From positions 1-64,000 of the forward strand of contig NZ_JAQZAN010000013.1 in NCBI RefSeq assembly GCF_028737255.1: 64,000 nt of DNA. Reading direction: 5' to 3'. Under the pieces are notes generated by a model. The model was given only the letters and a program-made list of their open reading frames with translations. It did no database searches and was not told where the DNA came from. Shown piece by piece: positions 62,050 to 64,000 of this stretch. The stretch's first letter is position 1. Every line of letters begins with the position of its first letter. Source of the stretch: Actinomycetospora straminea. GTDB taxonomy: Bacteria; Actinomycetota; Actinomycetes; Mycobacteriales; Pseudonocardiaceae. Made by a program: the position numbers and the translations under genes.

Positions 62050-62412
62050 TCAGGCCCCCGCCGCGTCGAGTCGGGCGCGCACCGCCGCCATGCGGGCGGC
62101 CAGTTCGTCCTCGTCGACGACGTTCCGGGTCACCAGCGAGTGCGCCAGGGCGACGAGCTGGTTCTCGGGGTAGGGCAGCGACGCGTACACCTCCCGGGAC
62201 ATCCGGTCCTCGTCGTCGCGACGGGTGAGCAGGGGCAGGGCCGCGCCCTCGTCGTCGAGCGCGTCGCAGGTGGCGTCGAGACGCGATTTCCAGGGCGGCA
62301 GCGGGTGGGTGACGTGGTACCGCGCCGCCATCCGGTCCCACGTCTGTCCGCGCTCGACGATCTGCTCCAGCGCCCGCACGCGGACGGAGGAGATGTCGTG
62401 GTCGGTCGTCAT
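62050..62412 (-). CDS. Short nitrile-hydratase-beta-like subunit or activator
   Basis: 120 residues. LPYPENQLVALAHSLVTRNVVDEDELAARMAAVRAR aligns by eye with LPYYGRWLWAIARVLVEKRHITLGELIERVDEVRER in the beta-like protein at 63196, so it is a short paralogue of its N-terminal part. Before this, HPLPPWKSRLDATCDALDDEGA resembles the PWE-type start of activator proteins. 16 bases after the alpha gene. Possible third subunit (as in thiocyanate hydrolase) or metal-insertion factor. Confidence 0.7.
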   Translation of the reverse strand: MTTDHDISSVRVRALEQIVERGQTWDRMAARYHVTHPLPPWKSRLDATCDALDDEGAALPLLTRRDDEDRMSREVYASLPYPENQLVALAHSLVTRNVVDEDELAARMAAVRARLDAAGA

Positions 62413-62428
62413 GTCCTCTCCTCGTGGA

Positions 62429-63157
62429 CTAGTCGCCGGTGACCGGACGGATCGCGGGATGCCGCGGCCGGATCGCGTTCGACGTGACCCCGGGCCTGGG
62501 CAGGGCGACCCCGATCAGGCAGTCGCGAGTGACGATCTCCGCGAGCTGCTCCTCGGTCCAGCCCTCCGTGCCGTCCGGCCGCACCGGGAGCACCATGAAC
62601 CGGTGCTTCGAGTTCGAGTCCTCCACGCGGACCTCGACGTCCTCGGACAGGTAGAGACCGAACTCCGCCAGCACCTGACGCGGCCAGCGCACGATGCGAC
62701 GACGGTAGTTCGGCGTCCGGTACCACTCCGGTGACATGCCGAGGATCGGGCGCGGATAGCAGGAGCACAGGGTGCAGACGATCACGTGGTGGAGGGTCGG
62801 GGTGTCCTCGAGCACCTCGAACGCGGTGAAGTCGCTCGGGGTGCCGAACCCGGTCGGGTGCAGCCAGTCGATCCCCATCTCCCGCGAGGCGGCGATGGCG
62901 TCGGAGAGCGCCAGCCGCCGGAAGTCCGGGTCGAGCCAGGCCTTCGCGACGAACCGGGACCCGGCGGCCGGCTCGAGCTGCTCCACGTGCTCGGTGTAGC
63001 GCCGGTGGTCCTCGGCCGTGAACAGGCCCTTCTCGATGGCGAGCTCCCGCAGCGCGATCTCCAGCACCTCGAAGTCGGTGACCTCCTCGACCATCGGTGC
63101 CGTGCCGGCGTGCTGGTGCGTGTCGTGCCCCGACCCGTCCCGGTGCGTCTCCGCCAT
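62429..63157 (-). CDS. Nitrile hydratase alpha / thiocyanate hydrolase gamma-like subunit
   Basis: 242 residues from ATG at 63157. The metal claw VCTLCSCYPRP has Cys128, Cys131, Ser132 and Cys133; Thr after the first Cys and Tyr after the last mark the cobalt type. DSNSKHRFMVLPVRPDGTEGWTEEQLAEIVTRDCLIGVALP is the conserved C-terminal signature. The YPRPILGMSPEWYRTPNY segment departs from the usual Pro-Trp-Pro, which leaves open whether it hydrates nitriles or hydrolyses thiocyanate. Confidence 0.9.
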   Translation of the reverse strand: MAETHRDGSGHDTHQHAGTAPMVEEVTDFEVLEIALRELAIEKGLFTAEDHRRYTEHVEQLEPAAGSRFVAKAWLDPDFRRLALSDAIAASREMGIDWLHPTGFGTPSDFTAFEVLEDTPTLHHVIVCTLCSCYPRPILGMSPEWYRTPNYRRRIVRWPRQVLAEFGLYLSEDVEVRVEDSNSKHRFMVLPVRPDGTEGWTEEQLAEIVTRDCLIGVALPRPGVTSNAIRPRHPAIRPVTGD

Positions 63158-63195
63158 TCCCGTCTCCCCTCGTCCCACGGTCGGTGTGCGGCCGG

Positions 63196-64000
63196 TCAGG
63201 CCGCCGCTCGGAGCCACCGCTCCGAGATCTCGGCCTGGAGCGTGTCGTTCGCGGGCCCCGTGTAGGCCTCCCAGAGGTCGGCCATGCGAAAGCGCACGAT
63301 GTAGAACCACTCGGAGCCCTGGTCCTCCCGGTCGAACGCCTCGTCCTCCGGCGCCAGGCTCTCGTAGGAGACCTTGGCCACCGTCCCGCTCGCGCCCCTC
63401 AGGTACTCCTGGGTGCGCGTGTAGAAGATCGTCGGCAGGTCACGGACGGACACCGTGTCGCCGACCGCGAAGCCGGGCGTGCCCGCCGTCCCGGCGAAGC
63501 ACTGCGGATCACCCTTGCCGGCCGCCTCGAGGTGGTGACGGTTCCGGGCCACCGCCTCGGTGTCCCCGGTCGCGCGGGGCGCGGCATCGATGGCCCGGCC
63601 GGGGTCGTCGGCCCAGCGTTCCCGGACCTCGTCCACCCGCTCGATCAGCTCGCCGAGGGTGATGTGCCTCTTCTCCACCAGGACGCGGGCGATCGCCCAC
63701 AGCCAGCGCCCGTAGTAGGGCAGGCCGAGGTAGTTCGTCCGCCCGAGGTCGACGTTCCCGATCCTGCGGCGTTCCTCGGACGTCCAGATGCCGCGCCATC
63801 CCAGGACCTCACACGTGACGAAGGTGTTGAGCTCCCACTGCTCCTCCTCCTTGTCCTCGAACAGGGCGGGGGCGTCCGGCTCACCACCGACGTCGTGCGG
63901 GGTCTTCATGTAGGCCCGGTACATCTCGTGATCGATCTGGTCCGGGTAGGCCCAGTCCTGGACGCGGTGCCACGCCACGCGCAGCTGACTCGACAGATCG
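63196..64000 (-). CDS. Nitrile hydratase beta-like subunit, 5' end outside the window
   Basis: The frame is open to the right edge (about 267 residues here). KTPHDVGGEPDAP matches the H-D-V-G-G start of beta subunits, but about 35 residues precede it, so an N-terminal extension or earlier start lies outside. The C-terminal SH3-like domain FAVGDTVSVRDLPTIFYTRTQEYLRGASGTVAKV...YIVRFRMADLWE is complete. Forms the enzyme with the alpha subunit 38 bases downstream. GTG at 63978 is only one possible start. Confidence 0.85.
   Translation of the reverse strand, partial: DLSSQLRVAWHRVQDWAYPDQIDHEMYRAYMKTPHDVGGEPDAPALFEDKEEEQWELNTFVTCEVLGWRGIWTSEERRRIGNVDLGRTNYLGLPYYGRWLWAIARVLVEKRHITLGELIERVDEVRERWADDPGRAIDAAPRATGDTEAVARNRHHLEAAGKGDPQCFAGTAGTPGFAVGDTVSVRDLPTIFYTRTQEYLRGASGTVAKVSYESLAPEDEAFDREDQGSEWFYIVRFRMADLWEAYTGPANDTLQAEISERWLRAAA

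Overview
The window is a very GC-rich actinobacterial chromosome segment. Gene order and sequence point to the Pseudonocardiaceae (Pseudonocardia or Actinomycetospora-like), but I cannot name a genus. Much of the left half follows a backbone known from Mycobacterium tuberculosis (the Rv3644c to Rv3677c neighbourhood): MBL hydrolase, crp, a small membrane protein, nth, TlpA-like thioredoxin, CoA-type NUDIX, marP, ephE-like hydrolase, holin-like protein, ssd with the tad/flp pilus genes, a DUF1998 helicase, topA and the DNA polymerase III delta-prime gene. Genes are tightly packed and use GTGA/ATGA stop-start overlaps; two genes seem to use CTGA instead.

Layout. 1-4200: tail of a proline-rich protein, NUDIX, MBL hydrolase, then on the minus strand an AlkD-like HEAT protein and an alpha/beta hydrolase. 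4.2-12.5 kb: AraC regulator, crp, nth-tlpA-NUDIX-marP operon, ephE-like gene, holin-like gene, arfB and an acetate-transporter family gene. 12.6-18.7 kb: a Fic-like protein with a degenerate active site, then ssd-tadA-tadB-tadC-flp-tadE-tadE/G. 18.9-31 kb: PrimPol-like protein, a 60-bp duplicated palindromic repeat, DUF1998 helicase, proton-pumping pyrophosphatase, SDR/XRE pair, an Rv3647c-like protein and topA. 31-41.6 kb: several regulator/enzyme pairs, an MFS-thymidylate-kinase-like fusion, holB, nitrilase/NAT divergent pair, and tRNA-Thr(CGT).

41,641-53,709 is a 12-kb actinomycete integrative and conjugative element (AICE) inserted in the tRNA-Thr gene. It carries integrase, excisionase, an FtsK-like transfer ATPase, a WhiB-like protein, a GntR-PP2C-NUDIX operon, a rolling-circle Rep and two pairs of integrase arm-type repeats. 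Its cargo is a visibly lower-GC three-gene cluster (DUF4365 protein, an unknown 416-residue protein, and a PD-(D/E)XK nuclease-like protein) that I regard as the best candidate in this window for an undescribed, possibly defensive, system.

53.8-64 kb is accessory chromosome: a TetR/VOC pair, a hemerythrin-nitroreductase fusion, a GYD protein, a BBE-type FAD oxidase, a large SARP regulator and a nitrile-hydratase/thiocyanate-hydrolase-like operon that runs off the right edge.

In the element, xis, int and seven further genes form one leftward chain linked almost entirely by 4-8 bp overlaps. After excision and circularisation this chain would read through attP into rep and the cargo genes, so excision could couple transfer, replication and cargo expression. 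Two genes carry one-base frameshifts in G-runs (51,251 and 37,313), which may be decay or sequencing error.
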